From: Akkermansiaceae bacterium
GTDB lineage: Bacteria; Verrucomicrobiota; Verrucomicrobiia; Verrucomicrobiales; Akkermansiaceae
Length of the DNA stretch: 33,358 nucleotides
Direction: 5' to 3'
Assembly: GCA_013001695.1 (NCBI GenBank)
Contig: JABDMC010000032.1
Location: 1-33,358, forward strand
Part shown: one piece after another, positions 1 through 7,092 of the stretch
Numbering within the stretch: position 1 is the stretch's first letter
How the letters are laid out: the number at the start of each line of letters is the position of its first letter
The notes under the pieces: generated by a model
What the model saw: the letters and a program-made list of their open reading frames with translations, nothing else
Databases searched by the model: none
Told to the model about the DNA's origin: nothing
Made by a program: the position numbers and the translations under genes

Positions 1-87
1 CGCCCATCCGCCCGGCGGGCGCCCATTACTCCCAGCGTCCCGGGCTTGATTCTTGCTCCGCGCCACCGGCTGATCCTAAATCGTCCC

Positions 88-2613
88 GTGGCAGCGACCG
101 GTCAGAAGGAGGGCAAGCTCACCCCGATGATGGCGCAATACCAGGCGATGCGCCGCTCGCTGCCGGGCGACGTCCTCCTCCTTTACCGCCTCGGCGACTT
201 CTACGAGATGTTCTTCGAGGACGCCAAGCAGGCCGCGGGCCTGCTGAACGTGGCCCTCACCAAGCGCGGCGGGGTGCCGATGTGCGGCGTGCCGCATCAC
301 GCCGCGGAAGGCTACATCGCGAAACTCATCAAGCAGGGCCGGCGCGTCGCCATCGCCGAGCAGACCTCCGACCCGGTCCCCGGCAAGCTCGTCGAGCGCG
401 AGATCGCCCAGATCATCTCGGCGGGCACCATCGACAACCTCACCCTCCTCGACGACACCCGCCACAACTACCTCGCGGCGGTGTGCCACGAGCGCGGGTC
501 CTTCGGTCTCGCGGTCGTCGACCACTCCACCGGCGAGTTCACCGTCTCGGAGTTTCCCGACCGCCAGGCGCTCGAGGACGAACTGACCCGCCTCGCCCCC
601 TCCGAGCTCCTCGTCCCGGATGAACAGCTCGAGGTCCTGGGCGGGCTCCGCCACAACCTCCCCTACGACAGCTACGCCTTCCTCCGCGACCAGGCGGTCC
701 ACACCCTGCGCGACCACTTCAAGGTCCAGTCCCTCGACGGCTTCGGCTGCGCCGGCCTGCACCCGGCCCTCGGGGCGGCGGGCGCCATCCTGCACTACCT
801 CTCCTACCAGCTCCGCCGGTCGTGCGACCACCTCCGCACCCTCGCGGTGCGCCATCCCGGCGAGCAGGTCGCCATCGACTCCGCCTCGCAGCAGAACCTC
901 GACCTCGTCGACAGCCGCTCCGGCCGCGAGCACACCCTCCTCGGCGTCCTGGACCGCACCGCCACCCCCATGGGGGCCCGCAAGCTGCGGCACTGGATCC
1001 TGCACCCCACCGCCGACCTCCCCACCCTCACCGCCCGCCACGACCTCATCGCCTCGTTCCTCGCGGAGCCCTTCCTGCTCACCAAGTGCCGCGAGTCGCT
1101 CAAGAACATCCGCGACATCGAGCGCGCCACCGGCCGCCTCGCCCAGGGCTCCGGCAACCCCCGCGACCTTCAGTCGCTCCAGACCTCCCTCGCCCAGATC
1201 CCCGCCCTCAAGGAAGACGTGGCGGCGGTTTCCAACCGCCATGCCCAAAGCGGCGAAGCCGCCCCCCAGGATCTCAAATCCAAAATCCAAACTCAGCTCC
1301 ACGAGTTTCCCGACCTCGTGCAGCTCCTCGACCGCGCCCTCGTCGACGAACCCCCCGCCGCGCCGAAGGACGGCGGCATTCTCCGCGACGGATTCTGCCC
1401 GGAACTCGACGACCTCCGCAACGCCTCCCGCGACGGCAAGGAGTGGATCGCGCAATTCCAGAAGACCGAGCGCGAGCGGACCGGGATCGACTCCCTGAAG
1501 GTCAAGTTCAACAACGTCTTCGGCTACTTCATCGAGATCACCAAGGCCAACCTCACCAAGGTCCCCGACGACTACCAGAGGAAGCAGACCATGGCGAATG
1601 CCGAGCGCTTCATCACGCCCGGCCTGAAGGAGGTCGAGAACAAGGTCCTCGGCGCCGACGAACGCGCCAAGGCGCTCGAATACGACGAGTTCCTCAAGCT
1701 CCGCAAGGAGGTCACCGAACACCTCGACGAACTCCAGCAGACCGCCGACGCCCTCGCCACCCTCGACGTCCTCCTCGGCCTCGCCGAAACCGCCCAGCAC
1801 TACCAGCACACCCGCCCGGTCCTCGACGAGAGCCGCGACCTCGAGATCGTCAACGGCCGCCACCCAGTCCTCGAGCAGACCATGATCGAGGAGAAGTTCG
1901 TCCCGAACGACTCGCACCTCGCCCACGACACGGCGCGTCTCCTCATCATCACGGGCCCCAACATGGCAGGGAAGTCGACCTACATCCGCCAGGTGGCCCT
2001 CATCGTCCTCATGGCCCAGATCGGCGCCTACGTCCCCGCCGAGTCGGCCCGCATCGGCGTGGTGGACCGCATCTTCTGCCGCGTCGGGGCCAGCGACGAC
2101 CTCGCCAAGGGCCAGTCGACCTTCATGGTCGAGATGAACGAGACCGCCCTCATCGTCAACAACGCCACCGACCGCTCCCTCGTCATCCTCGACGAGATCG
2201 GCCGCGGCACCGCCACCTTCGACGGCCTCTCGATCGCATGGTCCGTCGCGGAACACCTCCACGACACCATCCAGTGCCGCGCCCTCTTTGCGACGCACTA
2301 CCACGAACTCTGCGAACTCGAACGCACCAAGGCCGCCGTCAAGAACCACAACGTCGCCGTGCGCGAGTGGAACGACGACATCATCTTCCTCCGCCAGATC
2401 CTCCCGGGCCCGGCCGACAAGAGCTACGGCATCCAGGTCGCCAAGTTGGCGGGCCTCCCGAAACCCATCATCGACCGCGCCAAGGACATCCTCGCGCACC
2501 TCGAGGGCAACGCCGTCAAGCCGGAGGCCGGGAAGAAGAAGGCGAGGAAGAAGCCCAAGGCCCCCGCCATGCCCGAGTCCAAGGCGCCGCAGATGGACCT
2601 CTTCGGGGAGTGA
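88..2613 (+). CDS. mutS: DNA mismatch repair ATPase MutS
   Basis: MutS recognises base mismatches and small loops in new DNA and recruits the rest of the repair machinery in an ATP-dependent way. The mismatch-probing F-Y-E lies in GDFYEMFFEDA near the N-terminus. The Walker A motif TGPNMAGKST is encoded at 1951-1980 and the Walker B/signature DEIGRGTATFDG at about 2194-2229. The protein ends in a Lys-rich tail followed by QMDLFGE, which resembles the beta-clamp-binding peptide found at MutS C-termini. About 841 residues is normal for the family. I chose GTG at 88 because the conserved KLTPMM segment must be included, which makes the ATGs at 127 and 130 too late. TTG at 46 is an in-frame alternative, and no start has a convincing Shine-Dalgarno sequence. 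No partner such as mutL is in view. The last 19 or so codons recur downstream at 2826-2881. Confidence 0.97.
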   Translation: MAATGQKEGKLTPMMAQYQAMRRSLPGDVLLLYRLGDFYEMFFEDAKQAAGLLNVALTKRGGVPMCGVPHHAAEGYIAKLIKQGRRVAIAEQTSDPVPGKLVEREIAQIISAGTIDNLTLLDDTRHNYLAAVCHERGSFGLAVVDHSTGEFTVSEFPDRQALEDELTRLAPSELLVPDEQLEVLGGLRHNLPYDSYAFLRDQAVHTLRDHFKVQSLDGFGCAGLHPALGAAGAILHYLSYQLRRSCDHLRTLAVRHPGEQVAIDSASQQNLDLVDSRSGREHTLLGVLDRTATPMGARKLRHWILHPTADLPTLTARHDLIASFLAEPFLLTKCRESLKNIRDIERATGRLAQGSGNPRDLQSLQTSLAQIPALKEDVAAVSNRHAQSGEAAPQDLKSKIQTQLHEFPDLVQLLDRALVDEPPAAPKDGGILRDGFCPELDDLRNASRDGKEWIAQFQKTERERTGIDSLKVKFNNVFGYFIEITKANLTKVPDDYQRKQTMANAERFITPGLKEVENKVLGADERAKALEYDEFLKLRKEVTEHLDELQQTADALATLDVLLGLAETAQHYQHTRPVLDESRDLEIVNGRHPVLEQTMIEEKFVPNDSHLAHDTARLLIITGPNMAGKSTYIRQVALIVLMAQIGAYVPAESARIGVVDRIFCRVGASDDLAKGQSTFMVEMNETALIVNNATDRSLVILDEIGRGTATFDGLSIAWSVAEHLHDTIQCRALFATHYHELCELERTKAAVKNHNVAVREWNDDIIFLRQILPGPADKSYGIQVAKLAGLPKPIIDRAKDILAHLEGNAVKPEAGKKKARKKPKAPAMPESKAPQMDLFGE

Positions 2614-2619
2614 GGTGGC

Positions 2620-2636
2620 GGCGGATTTCATCCGCC
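2620..2636 (+). terminator. hairpin directly after mutS
   Basis: Seven bases after the mutS stop there is a perfect 7-bp inverted repeat, GGCGGAT and ATCCGCC, with a TTC loop. Its position suits a transcript-end hairpin. No T-run follows, so it is not a textbook intrinsic terminator and may only stabilise the 3' end. Confidence 0.3.
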
Positions 2637-2654
2637 CTGCCCAAGACCACATTT

Positions 2655-2718
2655 CACTCTCCAGCCCCGGTGAAGCGACGAATTCTTCACCGCAGAGAAC
2701 GCAGAGGTTCGCAGAGGG
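2655..2718 (+). repeat. interspersed repeat A, single arm
   Basis: This segment contains GTGAAGCGACGAATTC, then CACCGCAGAG, then GCAGAGGTTCGCAGAGG. The same series recurs in this orientation at 9191-9440 and 21455-21723, where it forms part of longer composite elements. Here only one arm is present, lying between the mutS stop and the duplicated mutS tail. Confidence 0.75.
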
Positions 2719-2825
2719 GCCCGCCCCGGTCCAAGCAAGGCCCATAGATAAAATCAGCCCCCACCGGGCTTGCCCCGGTGGAGCCAAGGCAGCCGCCGGA
2801 CAGCGGACAGCGGGCGGCGAAGACA

Positions 2826-2881
2826 AAACCCAAGGCCCCCGCCATGCCCGAATCCAAGGCGCCGCAGATGGATCTCTTCGG
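2826..2881 (+). repeat. duplicated 3' end of mutS
   Basis: About 56 bp repeat the end of mutS (2552-2608) with only a few differences. Two internal ones, GAG to GAA and GAC to GAT, are synonymous in the mutS frame. The copy still encodes KPKAPAMPESKAPQMDLFG, including the clamp-binding-like QMDLF, but is not joined to a MutS body. The 5' flanks do not match. Repeat A lies between the two copies, so an insertion or recombination event at the gene end is the likely cause. Confidence 0.8.
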
Positions 2882-2979
2882 GCGCCATTCGTCTATCCCC
2901 CTGGGCAGCCCAGCAACATCCGATATCCAACAAGGAATGCTGAATTTCGAATTGCAGGAATCACACCCGGTTCCGCAAT

Positions 2980-3423
2980 CTATGCCGAACCAGGTTCGAG
3001 CAACTCGAGCTTCAGCCCATCCGCGGTAAACCGCCTGAAGTCGCGATCACGGGTGACCCACCGGCACGCGTGCTCGATGGCGACGGCCGCATGTTGCGCG
3101 TCGGCAACCGCCTTACCCGTGCATTCCAGCTTGCGGCATAGCTGGGACGTGAGTTCCCAGTGCCTGCGACCCGGCGCAATCCAGTGGCAGTGATTCAGAG
3201 ACGCGAGGGCGTCGATGACCGCCAGGGCCTGCGACAACGGGGTGGGACCGTTTGGAAATCCGGGATGGGTCACGATTCGGACAAAGCCCACCGCCACCAG
3301 GGTCGAGAGCCCGAAGGCGCCCGATGCATTGACGAGCCCCTCGACATGCTCGCGGTAATAATCATGAGAGACCTGGTCCTCCCGATGAGCGTAGATGAGG
3401 ACATTGACGTCGAAGAGCGTCAT
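2980..3423 (-). CDS. vapC: VapC-type PIN-domain toxin ribonuclease
   Basis: This 147-residue PIN-domain protein is the probable RNase toxin of a type II toxin-antitoxin pair, acting in the cytoplasm on specific RNAs. The PIN acidic residues are visible as D5 in MTLFDVNVLIYAH, D108 in AVADAQHAA and the D126/D128 pair in TRDRDF, which would bind the catalytic metal. Length and architecture are typical of VapC. The ATG overlaps the stop of the upstream antitoxin in the four bases ATGA, so translation is probably coupled. The GFVRIVTHPGFP stretch places it in the subgroup annotated as 'TA system VapC family / PIN domain'. The cellular target cannot be read from the sequence. Confidence 0.9.
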   Translation of the reverse strand: MTLFDVNVLIYAHREDQVSHDYYREHVEGLVNASGAFGLSTLVAVGFVRIVTHPGFPNGPTPLSQALAVIDALASLNHCHWIAPGRRHWELTSQLCRKLECTGKAVADAQHAAVAIEHACRWVTRDRDFRRFTADGLKLELLEPGSA

Positions 3424-3671
3424 GGCCGGTATGCATCCCGCTCGTCCCCTTCCTCGAGCGTCGACAACTCCGCCGGGGAGGTATCGACCGGCCCGCCCTC
3501 GCCGCGGAACCGCAGCATCCGGAAGGGCGGCGCCTCAGCCACCCGCCCCGCGGGTTTCAAGGCAACCCGCAGGGCCTCGTTGACGATCTCACTCAGGCTG
3601 CATTGACGGACCGCCGCGACTCGTTTCGCCTCCGCGAAGAGCTCGTCATTGATGACCAAGGTGGTGCGCAT
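3420..3671 (-). CDS. vapB: VapB-type ribbon-helix-helix antitoxin
   Basis: This 83-residue antitoxin starts MRTTLVINDELFAEAKRVAA and continues CSLSEIVNEALRVAL, the usual pattern of a ribbon-helix-helix antitoxin: one DNA-binding strand and two helices. The rest is an acidic, proline-rich tail that would wrap the toxin. The frame is open for 19 further codons upstream, but I chose the ATG at 3671 because the family motif begins there and because the longer version would run through the promoter. It overlaps vapC by ATGA. A sigma-70-like promoter with a palindrome on its -10 element lies directly upstream, as expected for an autorepressed toxin-antitoxin operon. Confidence 0.88.
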   Translation of the reverse strand: MRTTLVINDELFAEAKRVAAVRQCSLSEIVNEALRVALKPAGRVAEAPPFRMLRFRGEGGPVDTSPAELSTLEEGDERDAYRP

Positions 3672-3679
3672 GGATATGC

Positions 3680-3712
3680 TGCATATATATGCAACTTCCT
3701 GGCATCTGTCAA
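3680..3712 (-). promoter_or_regulatory. vapBC promoter with overlapping operator palindrome
   Basis: Reading the minus strand, TTGACA (3712-3707) is followed after exactly 17 bases by TATATA (3689-3684). The -10 element lies inside the perfect 14-bp palindrome TGCATATATATGCA (3680-3693). The vapB ATG starts about 12 bases downstream of the -10, so the transcript would be leaderless or nearly so. A palindrome covering the -10 is what an antitoxin-bound autoregulatory operator should look like. Binding itself is inferred. Confidence 0.7.
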
Positions 3713-3789
3713 GCAGCTGTCTTCGCACTCGCCGAGCCGGGGCTTCCGGGCCGCAATCTGGCCATCGATCCCCGGCCCGGGGCCCGGGG

Positions 3790-4256
3790 CTAATCGCCTC
3801 CGCCCCTTCGGGGCTTCACCTCCAGCGGATTCCACATCCGCTCGAATCCGAACTCCGCGAAGTCCTTCCCGTTCGCGGTGGCGAACTCCGTCACCCCGTG
3901 ATGCCGAAGCGTCATCGCCAGGCGCACATCGAACCCCTCGCGCCGCGGAAGCTTCGCGGTCGCAGCCTGCTCCCACACCGCATCCATCACCCTCGCCGCC
4001 GGCCCGGGATAGTCGAGAACATCCCAGCGCGGATTCGACCGCAGCGCCCGGATGATCCCCCCGCCTCCCGGGACCCCAACGGCTTCCGCGCCACCACCGG
4101 GTTGCGCAGCAACATGTAGAGATCGATCAACACCAACTCGCAGATCCCGAACTCCGGGTCGTCGCGACGGGCGTCCAGGAAAGCGCGCGCCTCCGCATGC
4201 CCCGGGCGGCTCGACTCCAGCGCCACGAAGAGAATGTTGGTGTCGCAGCTGATCAT
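3790..4256 (-). pseudogene. frameshifted PIN-domain (VapC-like) toxin
   Basis: A second PIN-domain gene starts MISCDTNILFVALES at 4256, with the first PIN Asp at position 5, and continues through FGICELVLIDLYMLLRNP. It then changes frame near 4057-4070. The other frame supplies the second half: IIRALRSNPRWDVLDYPG, then FDVRLAMTLRHHGVTEFAT, then GKDFAEFGFERMWNPL, ending at 3790. These two pieces together make one complete PIN domain of about 150 residues. The break falls at a run of six C on the plus strand (4057-4062), so either a natural slip mutation or a sequencing error is possible. Its antitoxin is also damaged (see 4257-4361), which favours real decay. Confidence 0.75.
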
Positions 4257-4361
4257 TCCCCCGCCTCCCGCTGCCGGATACCGGAGCGTCATCTGCTCCA
4301 AACCGCGACGCACCAACTCCGCGAAGGACCGTTCCTTCTCCGCCGCCATCCGCTTGGCCCG
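4257..4361 (-). pseudogene. C-terminal remnant of an antitoxin fused in frame to flanking genes
   Basis: The peptide AKRMAAEKERSFAELVRRGLEQMTLRYP looks like the second helix and tail of a ribbon-helix-helix antitoxin. Its N-terminal DNA-binding strand is missing and is replaced in frame by transposase sequence (4362-4613). Downstream it reads without a stop into the PIN toxin start. The assignment rests on pattern similarity and on its position before a PIN gene. Confidence 0.5.
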
Positions 4362-4613
4362 CTCGTCCCAGTCCTGCGGCTGCACCACCAGGTTGCGAAC
4401 TCCCATCGCCACCAGCTTGCGGTGCAGGTGGTAGCCGAAGGCCCCCGCCTCGTAGCAAGTATGCACCTCTCTCGCCAGGCCCTGCTGTTTCGCCACGAAG
4501 TGCAGGAGGCCATCGAAGGCCATCTTCTGCACCGGCTGCGGGGTCGCCCCGTCGAGCTGCCGGGCCACGTATTGCCAATTCGCGTGGGCGTCGATCCCGA
4601 GCTTGGTCGTGTC
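4362..4613 (-). pseudogene. N-terminal fragment of an IS110-family transposase
   Basis: From just after a TGA at 4614-4616 the minus strand reads TKLGIDAHANWQYVARQLDG, and further on CYEAGAFGYHLHRKLVAMGV and VVQPQDWDE. The first Asp in GIDAH and the EAG-x-x-GY-x-L-x-R-x-L pattern are those of the N-terminal DEDD nuclease domain of IS110-type transposases. The sequence leaves the family after DWDE, where the antitoxin tail begins. The rest of the transposase is absent, so the element is dead. An unrelated C-terminal IS110 remnant lies at 18270-18580. Confidence 0.7.
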
Positions 4614-4787
4614 TCAGGCTTTGGCAGGAGCCAGGTTGTATTCAATCATTACGGTTGTCAGGTTTGCGGGTTCCGCCCCGGCCTGGCAACCTCATGTGAT
4701 CCGGCAATTCAGCCCGGAGCGGGACCTCGCATGCATTTTTGACGAACGAATTTGAAACGATGGCGGAATCGTGACGAACTAGTGGCT

Positions 4788-6227
4788 ATGCCCGCTTGGA
4801 AGCTTGTCGTCACGCCGATGCTCGTTGTCGGGTCTCTTGCCGGGGCCGATGATCTCGCGCCCTTGAGTGACGAGTTCGATGACTCCGCCAGCATCGCCGC
4901 CTGGCAGGATCTCGGGGTGGTGGAAGGCTGGGGCACTCCGTCTTACGAGATGGCGGACATCAACACCACTGCGCCGGGACGATTCCACGTCGTTCCGGGG
5001 GCGCTCACCTGGTTCAACCATTTGCGCGGCCTGCTGTTCTTCAAGGAAGTGAGCGGTGATTTCGTGGCGACGCTGCGGGTGCGGATCCTGAGCCGCCATA
5101 ATCCGGGCGATCCGGAGGAGCCGCCGAACCGGAGTTTCTCCCTGGCGGGAATTCTCGTGCATGGTCCGCGGGCCATCACGCAGGCCGCGCCGGATCCCTA
5201 CACGACCAATGCGGTCTGGCCGCCGGGCGACTTCGGGAGCGATTATGTGCCGAACACCGAGAACTTCGTGTTTCTCAGTTACGGCAGCGCCGGCAGTCCG
5301 GGGACGCGGCAGTTCGAGATCAAGGCGACGCGCAACAGCAACTCGCAACTCTACTTTTCCTCGGTGGGAATCGACCAGGGGGAGACCGAAGCCTGGCTGC
5401 AAATGGTCCGCGTCGGGGATACCATTGTGTGCCTCCGCAAACACAGCCTCGCCGGCGAATGGATCGTGGAGAATCGTTATCCGAATCCGGATCACCCCTT
5501 CCCCGACTTTGGCCCCGACCTGCAAGTGGGCATCACGGCCTACACCGACTGGCCGACGGCCGCGCCGTTTTCGGGGAATGTCGAGGATGCCTACCACTTC
5601 AACTACGCCCCGCCCGTCAACGGGCAACCGGACCTCATCGCGCAGGTCGACTACTTCCGTCTCCGCCGCCCGGACCCGGCGCTCACCGAGGGGGCGCTGC
5701 AGGCCATGAACGTGAGTTACGATCCGGCCGCCAATGCCACCGCCGATCCGCCGGTCCTCTTGTCGGCCTCACCTGGGGCGGCCCCGTACCTCGGCGAGGT
5801 GCCGAACGTCGCCTATGATCCCTACGGCGATTGGCAGACGGCCCAGTTCGGGGGAGATGCCGGCCTGCCGCACGCCTTCCCCGGGGCCGACCCGGACGGC
5901 GACGGCCTCGTGAATCTCCTCGAGTTCTTCCTCGGGGCGAATCCCCTCGCGAGCTCTCCCGGTTCCCTGCCGCGCCTCGCGGGAGCCGGCACGGATTTCG
6001 CTTACGCATTCACCCCGGGCATCACCGACGGCGCCCGCGCCGAGGTGCGGATCAGCGACGACCTTGCGAACTGGACGACGGTGGCTTCACGGCCGGTCTG
6101 TGGCGGTGACTGGGAAGTCCATCTCGCGGAAGCGTCGGTCGAGGTCGATGCCGGCACCGCCGAGGTGAGCGTGACCCTCCCGCCGGGAGCGGAGCGCGCC
6201 TTCGTGCGGCTCGAGGTCGCGCTGTAA
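4788..6227 (+). CDS. secreted protein with DPDGDG linker and C-terminal FVRLEV domain
   Basis: This exported protein of about 479 residues has no recognised function. ATG 4788 is preferred over the upstream in-frame TTG at 4752, because MPAWKLVVTPMLVVGSLAGA is then a clean signal peptide. The first roughly 330 residues contain NHLRGLLFFKEVSGDFVATL and FSLAGILVH followed by Trp/Tyr-rich strands, which resembles the concanavalin-like folds found in exported carbohydrate-associated proteins. DPDGDGLVNLLEFFLGANP near residue 367 is a thrombospondin-3-like, probably calcium-binding linker. The last 100 or so residues form a beta domain ending FVRLEVAL. The same ending closes the RCC1 protein at 27471-30122. 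No sorting signal of the PEP-CTERM kind is present. The gene stands alone between the decayed toxin locus and repeats. Confidence 0.85.
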   Translation: MPAWKLVVTPMLVVGSLAGADDLAPLSDEFDDSASIAAWQDLGVVEGWGTPSYEMADINTTAPGRFHVVPGALTWFNHLRGLLFFKEVSGDFVATLRVRILSRHNPGDPEEPPNRSFSLAGILVHGPRAITQAAPDPYTTNAVWPPGDFGSDYVPNTENFVFLSYGSAGSPGTRQFEIKATRNSNSQLYFSSVGIDQGETEAWLQMVRVGDTIVCLRKHSLAGEWIVENRYPNPDHPFPDFGPDLQVGITAYTDWPTAAPFSGNVEDAYHFNYAPPVNGQPDLIAQVDYFRLRRPDPALTEGALQAMNVSYDPAANATADPPVLLSASPGAAPYLGEVPNVAYDPYGDWQTAQFGGDAGLPHAFPGADPDGDGLVNLLEFFLGANPLASSPGSLPRLAGAGTDFAYAFTPGITDGARAEVRISDDLANWTTVASRPVCGGDWEVHLAEASVEVDAGTAEVSVTLPPGAERAFVRLEVAL

Positions 6228-6381
6228 AGGAACGATCATCGGGGACAGGTCCTTTGTGCGGCACCCGCCCACCCCGGCTTGCCCTCCGAAGTCTCCTTGA
6301 CCTCCGTCGCCTCGGCGAAGGGGGCGACGAAGGAGCGGGTCTCAGCAGGCGGGAAAAGCAGGGATGAACGAGCGAATTCCT
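6228..6381. other. gene-free gap with a degenerate copy of repeat B
   Basis: This gap contains GCTTGCCCTCCGAAGTCTCC, then GGCGACGAAGGAGCGGGTCTC, and ends CGAGCGAATTCCTG. This is recognisably the same series as repeat B, but diverged. No gene is supported here. Confidence 0.5.
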
Positions 6382-6552
6382 GCACCCCCACCATCCGCCT
6401 CAGGCGGACCGGCTTGCCCTCCGTAGTCTCGACGACTTGTCCTCCGAAACCTCTTGTCGGTCGAAGCCTCGGCGAAGTCGGATGGCGAAGGATGAAGGAC
6501 GGAGTCTGACAGGGGCTCAAAAACAGGACTGAAAAAGCGATTTCCCAGCAGT
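6382..6552 (+). repeat. interspersed repeat B, long copy
   Basis: The copy runs from TGCACCCCCACCATCCGCC, with the small hairpin CCGCC-TCA-GGCGG, to AAAAAGCGATTTCCCAGCAGT. It is nearly identical to the copies at 6981-7092 and 9068-9178 but carries about 57 extra bases after CTCGACGA. All three copies point the same way. Confidence 0.85.
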
Positions 6553-6567
6553 AAAGGGGGTTAGTCA

Positions 6568-6939
6568 TCAGGAAAAGATGTCGTAAAGGAAGCTTCCCAC
6601 CTGGAACACCACGAAAACTGCGGCCGGGACCGCGTAAATCAGCATTTGCGATTGCCGCGCCGCGATGGAAATCAGGGGGTTGACGATCGAGATGATAAAG
6701 CAACCGAGGAGCAGCAAGATCGCCATGGGTGCGAACTCCAAATAGGGTGCAGGGCTACCATCGTGAGGATAAAGCAAAGGAATCAAGAACCACTCAGCCC
6801 AGGCGATCAGTGCCCAGATTAGCGAAAGCACGCCCAGAACATGGGAGACTGTCCGCAACGATCGTTTGCTTGACCCGTTACTGCTGAGATCCTGTGACGG
6901 AAGATCCGACGTTGTACTACTTTCTGTTGAACTGTTCAT
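6568..6939 (-). CDS. small three-helix membrane protein of unknown function
   Basis: This 123-residue protein has a Ser/Thr-rich, polar N-terminus of about 30 residues and then three hydrophobic segments: roughly VLGVLSLIWALIAWAEWFLI, MAILLLLGCFIISIVNPL and MLIYAVPAAVFVVFQVGSFL. It is probably an inner-membrane protein with a cytoplasmic or periplasmic Ser-rich tail. I do not recognise the family. The gene is visibly less GC-rich than its neighbours and lies between two same-direction copies of repeat B, with almost nothing else in the interval. It may therefore have arrived by transfer or by recombination between repeats. A 15-bp direct repeat sits immediately before its ATG. Confidence 0.7.
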   Translation of the reverse strand: MNSSTESSTTSDLPSQDLSSNGSSKRSLRTVSHVLGVLSLIWALIAWAEWFLIPLLYPHDGSPAPYLEFAPMAILLLLGCFIISIVNPLISIAARQSQMLIYAVPAAVFVVFQVGSFLYDIFS

Positions 6940-6940
6940 G

Positions 6941-6976
6941 GCTGCTAGTAATTTGGCTGCTGCTGCTAGTAATTTG
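6941..6976 (-). repeat. 15-bp direct repeat just upstream of the small membrane gene
   Basis: GCTGCTAGTAATTTG (plus strand) occurs at 6941-6955 and again at 6962-6976, a period of 21 bp, separated by GCTGCT. On the coding strand the second copy ends one base before the ATG at 6939. Two turns of helix between copies would suit a dimeric regulator, but a chance tandem duplication is equally possible. Confidence 0.6.
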
Positions 6977-6980
6977 CTTT

Positions 6981-7092
6981 TGCACCCCCACCATCCGCCT
7001 CAGGCGGACCGGCCTGCCCTCCGTAGTCTCGACGAAGGACGGAGTCTGACAGGGGCTCAAAAACAGGGCTGAAAAAGCGATTTCCCAGCAGT
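6981..7092 (+). repeat. interspersed repeat B
   Basis: This copy is nearly identical to 6382-6552 apart from the absence of its extra 57 bp. Its right end overlaps the 3' end of the beta-helix gene on the minus strand and supplies that gene's last codons and stop. Confidence 0.85.

Noticed and set aside
822-2747. 641-residue Arg/Pro-rich plus-strand frame inside mutS
   Set aside because: Out-of-frame shadow with extreme Arg/Pro/His composition.
76-2826. 916-residue minus-strand frame opposite mutS
   Set aside because: It is a GC-rich antisense shadow. The translation is low-complexity Val/Gly/Glu/Asp, while the plus strand has all MutS motifs.
6236-6703. 155-codon minus-strand frame across repeat B
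   Set aside because: It overlaps the small membrane gene and is mostly repeat sequence. The recurring peptide is discussed under repeat B instead.
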